Origin: Neelides folsomi
Taxonomy: Eukaryota > Arthropoda > Collembola > Neelipleona > Neelidae
Reading direction: 5' to 3'
Assembly: GCA_034687125.1 (NCBI GenBank)
Contig: JAQGBZ010000059.1
Span: 124,001 to 188,000 of the forward strand
Length of the DNA stretch: 64,000 nucleotides
Within the stretch, counting starts at the first letter, position 1, and each line of letters opens with the position of its first letter. Below the pieces are notes generated by a model, which ran no database searches, had not been told where the DNA came from, and was given only the letters and a program-made list of their open reading frames with translations. The position numbers and the translations under genes are program-made. Positions 53,912-64,000 of this stretch are shown in pieces.

Positions 53912-54092
53912 AGGACGAGATGGTGAATGAGGGATCTCGAGGGCTCCAAGAGAAGACACCGTTAAATAATTATTTAAATTTATTATATACATCCATTCCT
54001 CTTCTGTATCCTCCACTCAATTTTTCAAATGACTGTGAAAAACAAAATTACTATCATCATTTGCTATGTCGTTTTAATCCTTAAAAAACTTG

Positions 54093-54098
54093 AATAAA
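54093..54098 (+). terminator. SPCS3: Candidate poly(A) signal of SPCS3
   Basis: AATAAA 181 nt after the stop codon. Confidence 0.55.
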
Positions 54099-55489
54099 AG
54101 CAAGGTTTCTTGGTTCGATAACTCGTTCAATTTGTTAGATAAAATAATAATTTACAATTAGAACTTTAATTTTAAATCTTGTATAATTTTTTGATATGTT
54201 TAAATTCATAATTTATCCAAGTAAATGAGCACTTTTTAAATAGACTTTTCTTTATTTTAAATGCTTCTTTTTCGCTTATTATGTTCAATAACATTAGAGA
54301 AAGTCAATTTTTGGAATGTAAGCACAGTTGTAGGTATTACGATGGATTAACGATTAACTGAATACGATGCTATTTGGATTAAAAGTAGCACTTTATATCA
54401 TTTAATAAACAATAATAAAAAAGAATTTGAGCCATTGCTTGATTTTCATGATTACCAAACTACAAATCGCTTTTTTATACAAATTGCTAGCTAATTACGG
54501 ATACCTAATATTTTTCCGTTTATATTAAATATATATTGTAAACAATGTAAACGTAGTAAATCGGAGCGTGCTAGTAAAAATAATACTTATAATGATACAA
54601 ACCAAATAGTTTTGTTTTCACTATTAAAGTCAAATAAATGATTCTTAACAAGCCGACAACATCAATAGTTAATAACACGTGATAGAATCCATTTCTCACT
54701 TTTCTGCTAATTAATGATCCGCTTTCGATATAACAATTTTCTTTACATATCCATATATACAATTGGCAGTTTTCGAATAACAGGGTTTGCGTATATTTAA
54801 GGGAAGGACTCAACGAAGAAATTGTTTTAATATGTTTAAAGTTATTTTTATAAATATCTTAATAGACTTCACTTAGGGCAATGATAATTACCACTTCAAT
54901 AAACATTATTTGAATATCCAATTGACCCAAAAGGATCAATAGAAAATCAATTAGCTGCTATTTGGTATAATTTATCATATTTATCAATTTTTAAATTTCC
55001 GCAATTCAGTTTTCTTCCCTCAGAAATGTCATTAACAATAAGAATGTTGGATATTTAATAGGAAGTTTAAAATCAAACTAGGATCAAAAGAATGTAGAGA
55101 ATTAGTTAATTTAAACAAAATTTAATGTATAATTAATTAGGAATTACAATTATACATGTAAGAGAATCCTCTTGCAACTACATACTAAGCTAATATGAAA
55201 TACAAAATTGATACCATAAATTTAAAAAAATTATGAAATCGTACAACGATGATGAATATGATTTTTAAAACGATCCGTCTAATACTTGATTCGCAATTAT
55301 TTGAATTAAAGTGTAGGTAAATTATTCTTTGGTATGAAGTTTTATAACCATTGAAATGATGTAAGTGATGGGGCTCTTTCAGATCAGATGTGCAATACTA
55401 TTCTATGCTATAGGGAATATTAAATTTATAAAGAAGTTCAGATTTGAAAGAAGGAAGTGATGTGAAGATTTGCCAAGTCGGTGGGTTGA
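54099..55489. other. Convergent spacer between SPCS3 and the USP gene
   Basis: AT-rich sequence, with the USP 3'UTR at its right end. The only frame of note (54571-54813, minus) has no recognisable content. No further feature seen. Confidence 0.65.
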
Positions 55490-57486
55490 CTAATTGTTGC
55501 AGTCCTTTGATTGATAAAAGAGGATGTAACCAGTCTCGGAAGATTTCTGGACGTTTGACGTCAGTCCGTAAAAGTCTTCAATAGTCGTTGCATCAATTTT
55601 CTAGTTAATTAAATAAAATTTTAATTATTTATATATTTATATTGATCATATACGTAACATATGTATACATTCTTTTACTTATAGCTTATAGTATTTCCTG
55701 TCTTAAATTAATAATTATATATTAGTAAATTTGAATGTTATATTTGTGTGCTTACATCGACCATGTCATCGTCGAATAATAACCAAAATCCATGGCTTTT
55801 AACGATGCTTATATAGTGCCCTCTATTTGGACCACTTCCGCAATGAATAACAACGGCTACTAAATCGTAGAGGCGATCGGGATTCACGGCATCATCCGAC
55901 TACATTAATATTTAATAATAAACTTGTAAAACCAGATGAAAATATTTATTGTATTTATAAAACTGTATCGCTGTATGTTGAGTTGACCTTACCGTATTGA
56001 AGAGACGAAGCTCAAGAGGAAACACGACCCGATGAGATACTTTAATATGCCTATTATATTGTTCCACATATTTAAACCGCTTTAAATGAAGGGCTAAAAT
56101 AACCGGCAATTTCTTTACTCTCATTCGCTTCTGAAATTTAAAAAAACATTCGTTAGAATTTATAAATAATTCCCACACATGATATGAAAGAAGTTGGACA
56201 TCTAATTATTTATTTAAAATTGTGCCATTTTCACCTGAGCTTCCTGGTAGCTACAACAATTGTCACATTTAAACTTGTTGTCTCCACAAAGCATTTCCAT
56301 ATTACTGAAGCACCGTAAGCAATGAGTTATACTCGTATTTTGATCAATATCGACTTGAAGATCCAAAAAATCCTCGTCCTTACTACTCACCTGAAACAAT
56401 ATAAATGACATAATTAACATCTTATTTAAAAGTTATTCTTCATAAATTCACATTTTTTATATTTAAAAGCTCAATGTAAAAATTATCTTTCTAGATTGCA
56501 TGTATGTATTAAAAATGAAAATGACAAGTTTACCATTTCACAGTTTAAACATCTCGTCTCGCTTGTTAATATTCCTTGAAATATTTCATGAACCCAAGTT
56601 GGATCTTGCGATTTCGCGTCGTCTGGAACACTTTTGTTCTGTTTTGTTCCTTGCGTTTGCCTTTCAGCTACACACAAAATATTAATTAGATAAATCTAGC
56701 TAATATGGAGAAGAGTTAATGTTAATTGCTATAGTTAGTTAATAATATTTACCCAAAATAATTTCATTGATTCGATTTATGAGAAAATTTAAAAACTCGT
56801 GAGCATCTTGTTGAAGATAATTATCAAACTCCTCTGTGAAATATTAAAAAACACGTTAATATACCATAGTTAGAACTTCATTTATGTATATATACCATTA
56901 AAATAATAAGTAAAAAGGAAGATTTAAAATCCATTTCAATTTTCCAATGTTTTACCTTTTTCTTTCCTAAGCCGAGCGATGAATTTCTTTGGGGCGATCG
57001 ACCCCACCTTCTTCTTTTGGGTCGTGATCGTATAGAATAAGTCAGCTAAACAGGACAGCAAAGTTTCCTTTGGCCTTTTATTCTTCGCTTTGTATTCCAA
57101 AACTTTCTCGCGGAATGGTTTGCAAAAATAAAGAGCTTGAAGAACCGAATTACTGTAACATGTGTTGCCGAACTAAGATAACAAACATTAACTCAATAGA
57201 ATACTTCTTCAAAATATTTAATATCATTGAACAAATATTAAGATAAAACGTTTAATTTGTATAATATAGTTAACTAAGAAGTGAATAAAATGTATGTAAA
57301 GGTCTTTTTCGGATTAAGTTTATTACATTTGCGAGTCCAAAGAAGCGTTCATTAGGTGGGAATTCAATTCCGATTTCTTTTTCAAGTTGAGACGCGTTAG
57401 TCCCCTTTAAAATAAACATGAAATAAATGAGAATTATATTATCTTTTAAATATAATCAACTTTTGATATGATAAAATGATTACCAT
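55490..57486 (-). CDS. USP46: Ubiquitin carboxyl-terminal hydrolase, USP12/USP46 type
   Basis: Nine coding exons, 5' to 3': 57486-57484, 57404-57327, 57172-56956, 56833-56753, 56667-56534, 56390-56235, 56130-55993, 55899-55756, 55600-55490; 353 aa (human USP46 366). USP12/46 are cysteine deubiquitinases that need the WD-repeat cofactors WDR48/UAF1 and WDR20. Catalytic residues are present: Cys32 in FGNTCYSNS, His297 in NRGHYI, and the Asp pair in FDDDMVD (about 313). [11 protein letters not shown] is the family QQD box. Two CxxC zinc knuckles (RCLNC, CDNCC) flank TSITHC. The coding part of the first exon is just the ATG: it is followed by a GTAATC donor, there is no upstream ATG in frame, and exon 2 begins GTNAS, matching MGTNAS of USP46. 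The gene is head-to-head with RPL21. Confidence 0.95.
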
Positions 57487-58339
57487 TCCAAAGCGGTAAA
57501 AATTGAGGATGAGGAGTTTACTCTAACGTCGCATTTACCAAACAACAATTTCCCCACTTGCAAATGGTGAAGATTAAATTGATCATTTGTTAAACCCGTG
57601 TACCAACGTCAGCAACTTTACTAAATTTATAAAAGAAGCGTATATTTTATAACATTATTATTTTACTAACTCAATGCCCAAATGTTCAATCCATTCAAAC
57701 TTTTCAATATTTAATTAATTTACAATACAGAATAGGTAAATTAAATTGGGAATTAAATAATTAAATGTGATATTTTAAGGAGAGCCGGAAACTTTCTCTT
57801 GAGCTTACCAATTTAGTATAAAAGGTATGTGAGAAGAAACATCTTAAGCGCCGTGTCGTCCAAACTTCCTTCAATTGACGATTTCTAAAATTGCCCTATT
57901 GACAGCTCAATGCCGATTACCCAAGGAATACTTTTCGGGGCTAATGAGGTTCGGTCAAAATGATGACCGTATTGATTAATTGAGAATGAGGTTAACAAAG
58001 AATTTCGGAATCGGCCCTGTTGTTAAAAAGTGTAAAATTGAATGGGGTTGGATTGGGATAGGGCAAGTTGATTGAGGTCCGGAGTTTGGAAATTCCAGCG
58101 CCATCTAAAGGCCCCACATTGAAGGAACTGACCCGCAGGCGCCATCTGGTATGAGTCCCAACCGTGCGGCCATATTCCTTTCAACTCGTGGTGGTTTCTC
58201 TCATTCACAGCCGGCCCAAGACGAGAAGCCTCTCAGTTTTACGTAATTTCCGATTAAAATCCCAATTAAATTCATCATTGGCCCAACCTGGACATTCATT
58301 TAATAATCCCTTCTTTCTTCTGTTGGCCTTAGGTGAGAA
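57487..58339. promoter_or_regulatory. Shared 5' region of the USP and RPL21 genes
   Basis: 853 bp separate the two divergent start codons. A possible USP 5'UTR donor (GTAAGC on the minus strand) lies at about 57806. A pyrimidine tract at 58308-58321 ahead of RPL21 could be a TOP-type transcription start, or the tract of an acceptor at 58331 before GTGAGAAATG. Two GCGCCATCT motifs lie between (separate entry). Confidence 0.5.
58098..58147 (+). promoter_or_regulatory. Pair of YY1-type GCGCCATCT motifs
   Basis: GCGCCATCT occurs at 58098-58106 and 58139-58147, 41 bp apart and in the same orientation (AGATGGCGC on the other strand, the core of YY1/Pho sites). YY1-type sites are common in promoters of ribosomal protein genes. 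GGCCATATT follows at about 58168. Confidence 0.5.
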
Positions 58340-59131
58340 ATGACGAACTCAAAGGGTTATCGTAGGAGTACGAGGGACTTGTTCTCCCGGCCCTTCAGAA
58401 AGCATGGGACGATCCCGTTGGGAACTTACCTTAAAGTTTACAAAGTCGGAGACATCGTGGACATCAAGGTGGATTATCTTAAATTATACAATTTTATAAT
58501 CCCATATTTTAACATTTCATTTCTTGGTATCAATTCTACATGGTTGTTTTTATTTATTTAATTAGGGAAATGGAGCGGTGCAGAAAGGTATGCCTTACAA
58601 GTACTACCATGGCAAGACCGGACGAGTGTACAATGTGACACCAAGAGCCTTGGGAGTTATTGTCAATAAGCGCATCAGGGGAAAGATCCTCCCCAAGAGG
58701 TGACGTTTTGTTCATTTGAGTCATAAATATATTATTGATATTGATTGTAAGTTACAATCAATTAAGTTACAATTTGTAACCGTATTTGATTTGATTAGAA
58801 TCAATGTTCGAATTGAACATGTGAACCACTCCAAGTGCAGAACCGACTTCTTGGACCGTGTGAAGGACAATGAGAAGCTCAAGACCGAAGCGAAGGGAAA
58901 GGGAATTTTTGTTGTCTGCAAACGACAGGTAAATTGGGCACACATTCCAGTCCTGATTTATTATTTCCTTCCAGAGAACCTTTATTTCCATCCCAGGAGA
59001 AATTAATTGAAACTAAAATTTACTTGATTTCATTATTTTAGCCTGCACAACCCCGCGGAGCCCACGTTGTAACAACGGCCAACAACGAGCCGGTCATTCT
59101 TCAACCTGTTCCATATGAGTTTGTTGCCTGA
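58340..59131 (+). CDS. RPL21: 60S ribosomal protein L21 (eL21)
   Basis: Four exons: 58340-58468, 58566-58699, 58799-58928, 59042-59131; 160 aa, the same as human RPL21. It is a structural protein of the large cytosolic ribosomal subunit. It matches the family from end to end: [54 protein letters not shown], and the C-terminal PVPYEFVA. Basic residues are spread along the whole protein. The AATAAA at 59154 is 22 nt after the stop, so the 3'UTR is very short, as is usual for ribosomal protein mRNAs. It is tail-to-tail with TP53I11, 354 bp apart. Confidence 0.98.
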
Positions 59132-59153
59132 TTCCTCTACATCTTCGCAACTA

Positions 59154-59159
59154 AATAAA
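59154..59159 (+). terminator. RPL21: Poly(A) signal of RPL21
   Basis: AATAAA starting 23 nt after the stop codon, a typical place for a short ribosomal protein 3'UTR. Confidence 0.7.
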
Positions 59160-59485
59160 TGGGATATTGATTTTTTCAAAAATATCCACTTGAGGATGAA
59201 CTTTATTACCAACATTAAACATCAATATATTTATTGTGAGCTATGAATCCAAAGTCTCAACACATGTTATATATTTTATTTGTAGTTTTAAATAGAGGAG
59301 ATGATTTTACCATCTCGTAATTTTCCATGTAAATTTATAAATAGGTCATATTATCTACGGGAAATACATTTGTTTCTACTTTCAATCTAGTAGTTAATCC
59401 TAGGTACGAATTAATTGTAGAGTTCAATTGTGGAGAATGGCATATTATCTTTGTGGTAATTGGTATTCAACATTTCCATTTTCAT

Positions 59486-62400
59486 TCAATCTCTTCTGAT
59501 ATAATAAAGATCTTTGTTTCCTTTACGTACTCCAGACATAGCTTTTCCAATTCGCTTGATGTAAGCGTAGCAGATAGTAAACGCCAAAAGTCGAATTCCC
59601 ATGTTCGCAATCATCTGAGGAAAATTTAAATTTCAACTCTAATTTGTTAAGATTAATTATAGCTTCTGAAAACATAAGCTTAGCTCAATTTACTCTATTA
59701 TATGGATTGCATGTAAAATAATTGCTCTCATCATAAATATAATACTTTTACATACTAATATAAATATTATATTAAAATTATTTTATAAGTTGATACTTTT
59801 GATATACCTAGTAAACATTTATGGTTAATAGGCAGGCAATGAAACATTATTAAAAGTAAGTTGTTTACCCATTTGTCGTAAAAGACAGTGAAACCGTGTG
59901 TGATTCCGTAAAGGATATCGGCCAAAAGTAGAGATCCGAAGTAGAAGAGACTCATTGTTTGAATTGCTCGAACAATGCCCTTGTCATTCATCTTTAAAAA
60001 CTTCCAGTGGAGAAACCCCAACGCTGTTCAATTTTCATTCAAACAGAATATCCATTGACTTCATTGTTTAACTTTCCCGAACCTCGAGCTTTATTTACCC
60101 TCATTTATCAATGTTGGTTAATTACCATAACTTACCTTTAATAAAAGTTATATACTTTATAAGCATATAATGTTTTATATCACATGATCACATCACATAA
60201 TCTAAAAGTATCTAAAGAATCAAATGTGAAAGCTAATTAAAATTACCCATAAGAGAAAGGGCGTAATAGTGATTTGCGGTAGATGTGTGATCCGCCGAGG
60301 CTCCAAGGAGATGTATCTCCGACGCTGTTCCAGGGAAGAGAATGATGAAAACAGCTTGGATTCCAAAAGAGATGCCCAAAAGCAACTGCCACTTCCAATA
60401 CCCTCTTGGGAGTTGCAAGTACAAATGATCATTGTGACCGAGGACTTGAGAAATCTGATATATGAACAAAAATAAAATATAAAAAACACAATATTTACCT
60501 ATATGTGTTTTTTATATTAAGAAATTTATATGAATATGTATGAATATATTGAAGACACTGAAGAGTAACTACTTATGTATGTAGATATACAGTAACTATT
60601 TATGTAGTACATGTGGAAACCTAATGTATATAACACAAAAAATATAAATTTCAACCATGTTAACCTTTGATCGATGAATGTCCCCATTGTCTGTTTCACC
60701 AACGCCGAGTATTTTCCTTGTTTTGAGACGACTTTGCAAATCCCCACAGCTATCCTTCCTAAATAGGTAAATACTTTCTCTTATATGTATGTACGGAGTG
60801 GCCCAGGGATCGATAGGTTTAAACATATGCAATTGTTATATAAATATATATGTTTAAACCTATCGATCACTGGGCCACCCTGTATATACCTAGAAATAGT
60901 ATTTAATATCTATTTACGTAGTTTGAATTCCCAAAACTACTTATTCAAAGACAACATTTAATTTCATTTACAAATAAATAAAATGTCAATAGGAAGTAAT
61001 TGCAAGATGGAACAATCTACTTTAATATATAGGTACATACAAACTAGTAAAAATATTGATATTTTCTCTGCTCAAAATTTTGAAAGGTTCCAAGTCTACC
61101 ACTCATTGGGCAATTAAATTGAACCAGGAGGGATGAAGTGAGACGTGAAGTTTGGGGAAGTTGAACCTCACGTCGATGAGTGAATAATTTGAGGAGACTC
61201 TTTTGGCCAAGGGAAGGCAAACGGGGGAATGCGAGGAGAAATCGATTTTTCAAACCGTTTACGTCATTTGAAAGGCAGTGCAGAAAGTTGATTCTCTTCC
61301 ACTTTCCTTTTTCCCTTTTTTCATATATAGATATAAGTATTGTATAACAATTTGTCCAAGGCCCTCCAGATTCCAAATTAGTATGCGAGACGAGGGAGAC
61401 TCATCAGGAATGATTTTAATTTCGACATGGAAGTCACTTTGAGAGATCCGCTCATTAACCCTATTTGATGTCTTAACGCCTCTGTTAACGCCCAACAGAA
61501 CTCAAATGTACATCTGCCATACGCATATTCATTTATAAGTAAATATTACAAATTCTCAAATGGGACAAATTGAGAAAAATTTAATAAGAATGCCTTCCCA
61601 AGATGACTTAATGAATGAAAGGAGTGGGAGTGAGAGGCAAGGAAAATCTTTTTTAATCTTTCAAAAGCTCATCTTTCCAATTCAAATCCTCTTTCTCTGC
61701 TAGCGCTCGATCCAATTTGACTAATTTCCCCAAGTTGTCTGTCTGAGAGGTAAGGGAGGAAATGGGCTAAAAATGCGGAATATAATTGCGGCCCCTCACT
61801 TCCAATAAACTGGGAGTGAGAGCCTCATCCTCGGACGAGAGCTAATCAGATCGCCTTAAAAGCATGAGGAAATTGAATTAATGTGAGACAACTCCAGGAA
61901 ACGTATACCGAATTTATTCGATGAACACCCGCGTTCGATTAGCAGCCGGGTCTGGGAGGCAAATTTAGAAATAATATATATAGCTTAACATCGAAATCTT
62001 TGTTCAATAGCCTGGGTGGGTTTATAATTATGGTACTTGAAAATTGGAATTACAAGTTAACACAGAAATGTTAACAGAAAAATGAAGATTCCACATGCAT
62101 TGATGCTTTTCATTCTGATCTTACATTTAGTTTTTTCAATGGGTTCAAAACGTTCATTTTTGTGAATTTAAAATAATTTGTTAAGTTTAGGGATAGAACA
62201 AAAGTTCACTTAAAGTACATCAATACCAAATAAGTACATGTACAATACATAGTTGTAAAGTATACATTGTAATAAAGTATTTAGTAGCTGGAGCTCATAT
62301 TCGAATCAATTCGGTAGTTGGGAAGGGGGAGGGGGGCAGGATGTCACTTCCTGCCCTCAACTTCGGATGTGTCTTCCTCGCTCGAGAGACTCCCCATGTT

Positions 62401-62568
62401 AACACCCGCCATCGTAATTTTAGAGACAAAACCAAACCTTTCTAACTTTGATGAGAGTTGTGTATAGCTTGGAGGGTCGAGCGATGGGGTCGATCCAGTT
62501 CGAAATGAATCTTTCACCTTTCGACCCTCAGTTGGAGGGTCGTCGGGCATCTTGGCTTCCTCGTCCAT
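59486..62568 (-). CDS. TP53I11: Tumor protein p53-inducible protein 11 homologue, four-pass membrane protein
   Basis: Five exons, 5' to 3': 62568-62348, 60758-60665, 60454-60247, 60023-59869, 59614-59486; 268 aa (human about 189). The match is anchored on [12 protein letters not shown] (about 82-93) followed by HRSKISQVLG, which is nearly identical to TP53I11. Four hydrophobic segments follow: [52 protein letters not shown] and the segment starting [16 protein letters not shown]. The molecular function of the family is not established. Exon 1 was chosen because its donor (GTGACA, phase 2) fits the acceptor of exon 2 and the frame stays open. It adds an acidic, Ser-rich N-terminus of about 75 residues that is longer than in human. 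A different first exon cannot be ruled out. Intron 1 holds an 89-bp palindromic element. Confidence 0.88.
60794..60882. mobile_element. 89-bp palindromic miniature element (Tc1/mariner-like ends)
   Basis: Two arms of about 34-36 bp pair with two or three mismatches around a short AT-rich loop. The right end reads CTGGGCCACCCTG, and GGTGGCCCAG-type ends are common in Tc1/mariner elements. TA lies at both borders (60792-60793 and 60883-60884). There is no coding capacity. It lies in intron 1 of TP53I11. Confidence 0.8.
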
Positions 62569-64000
62569 TCTTTGAATAAAGAGATCTTTTAAAGAAGTTA
62601 CACCTATTTAAAGTTAGAACTTGACTTAACACTTATAAATTACTTTTTGTAATGATATATTTATGTACATTACATACATAATAATTAATAATTAAATTAG
62701 TATTTATGGTTTAAGGTACATAGTATATTTATGTTATGTTATGTAATTTAGTAACTATAATTTCCCTAAGTATTATTTAAGTGTTAATATTAATTTAGTA
62801 CCGATATATGTAAGTGATACTTATAAACACTTACAAATACTTATTACGCGTATTTCTAAAAAGAAAAGTATATGAGAAGAATCAAACTTAAATCTGGGCT
62901 TATTTGTCACTTATTGATCAAAATCTTACTCGAAATGTTAAAAATGACTTTTTTATAATCCAATAGGTCAGTATAAACAAAACAAATTCAAAGTAAAGTA
63001 AAATTTCTTTGTGGTGATGTTAAAGTGATCAAAAGGCTAAATATTCTATTTACTTATTTTTATAATCGCATATTTTAACATTTTACAATGAACCATTTGT
63101 AAAAAATGTTAAATATGCTTACTTTATACCCTTTCCTTATTTCCCCAATGTATTAGGTCATAAATCATATATATAAAAATATGTGGAATGCATAAATATT
63201 TAAATACATGATACATGTGGTAAATATATGTATGTATAATGTTATAAAAGTTATAAAATTAAAAATATTTAGTTGATTCTATTTGTGCTTAGAATATTTG
63301 TGCATATTATATTCTGTTAAATACCTATACATTATATAAGAGGGAAAGTTGTTGAGCCTTTCGTCGCTCATTCGTGTTATGAATATGGGATTAGAAAGCG
63401 AATCAACTTTTTCACACATGCTCCACATGCACGATAGAATTACTCAAGGTGATAATCAACTTTGTTATTACTTTCTAATTCCTTGGCTCAATTAAACACA
63501 ATCTTTATAAATTCATACAAGTTAAGCTAAAATTGAAATCTGAAATACATTTAAATAAAATTAATTATTAAATCAAATATACTACTTTACTATTCATGCT
63601 GAATTGATGCTAACAGTGGATTATGCTAATATATTATTTTCAAAATATGTATTACAAACTTAAATGTATGTATATTAAAGAGTGGAATATTCTAACAATG
63701 GATTTTTGGCTCAAAAGTACCATTCAAGTTCCAATTGAAGGAAATGTAAAAAGACTCACTTAAAGTTTTCCTTGCTTTCTCCTTTGTTCCTCTTCTAGCT
63801 TTTGGCTCACGTTGGGAGTGGAAAGGCTCATGTGGGCATTTCCTTTCTAGCAACAGGTTTATAAGCATTTCCTCTCACAGTTGCGCGATCTTACACTCTT
63901 CTTACCTTCCAATCAACCTCAGGACCATTTTATTATTACATTCCTCCTCTCCATGTCATCCTCCTGTCATATTACCATTCAAAGGTTGGCCCAATCCCAG
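62569..64000. other. Upstream flank of TP53I11 to the window end
   Basis: AT-rich from 62600 to 63700, then more GC-rich to 64000. No open frame with recognisable content and no clear TATA/initiator pair. The TP53I11 promoter should lie in its left part. Confidence 0.5.

Noticed and set aside
60596-60832. TP53I11 start at the Met in the 60832 frame
   Set aside because: That N-terminus would be translated from the 89-bp palindromic element and intron sequence. A proper acceptor at 60759 and an in-phase upstream exon at 62348-62568 explain the protein better.
61044-61495. Frames of 110 and 78 codons on the minus strand within TP53I11 intron 1
   Set aside because: They overlap each other in different frames, show no domains and are not needed to join the exons.

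Overview
This is eukaryotic nuclear DNA from an animal, very probably an invertebrate. It is AT-rich. Its genes are split by GT-AG introns, many of them 50 to 250 nt with a few of 1.5 to 4 kb, and the proteins belong to animal families: THAP, ATGL/brummer lipase, a TRIM-NHL of the TRIM2/3 type, USP12/46 and TP53I11. Two promoters carry a TATA box about 30 bp upstream of a TCATTC initiator, which suits an arthropod but does not prove it. The species cannot be named from the sequence alone. There are no bacterial operons, CRISPR arrays or integrated viruses.

Layout from left to right: (1) 13-516, minus strand, the first coding exon of a transcription factor with an Eh1 repressor motif (Fezf-like is the best guess), cut by the window edge and followed by about 7.8 kb of gene-free flank. 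(2) 8290-10663, plus, a THAP protein that keeps the helix-turn-helix part of a DDE_Tnp_4 transposase but ends where the nuclease should begin. (3) 11933-19776, plus, an adipose triglyceride lipase in 8 exons with a clear TATA/initiator promoter. (4) 19777-28027, a gene-free stretch. (5) 28028-29745, plus, an ERI-1/Snipper-type 3'-5' exonuclease in 5 exons. (6) 30414-39275, minus, a TRIM2/TRIM3-type ubiquitin ligase in 14 coding exons. (7) 39309-49845, another gene-free stretch with scattered GC-richer islands. (8) A compact right-hand cluster: aspartylglucosaminidase AGA (minus), signal peptidase subunit SPCS3 (plus), USP12/46 deubiquitinase (minus), ribosomal protein L21 (plus) and TP53I11 (minus). 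AGA/SPCS3 and USP/RPL21 are head-to-head pairs. ERI/TRIM, SPCS3/USP and RPL21/TP53I11 are tail-to-tail pairs.

All gene models were assembled by hand by joining exons so that the reading phase is kept and the protein matches the remembered family. Total coding lengths divide by three in every complete model. Three non-autonomous DNA transposons lie in introns: a 306-bp mariner-like relic in TRIM intron 1, a 927-bp long-inverted-repeat element in AGA intron 1, and an 89-bp palindromic element in TP53I11 intron 1. Each is flanked by TA. The genes form no single pathway: they cover lipid storage, RNA decay, protein turnover, lysosomal glycan breakdown, secretion and translation. I found no convincing new multi-gene system. 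The most unusual items are the THAP/transposase-derived protein, the transposon relics, the USP exon whose coding part is only the ATG, and the extra B-box in the TRIM protein.
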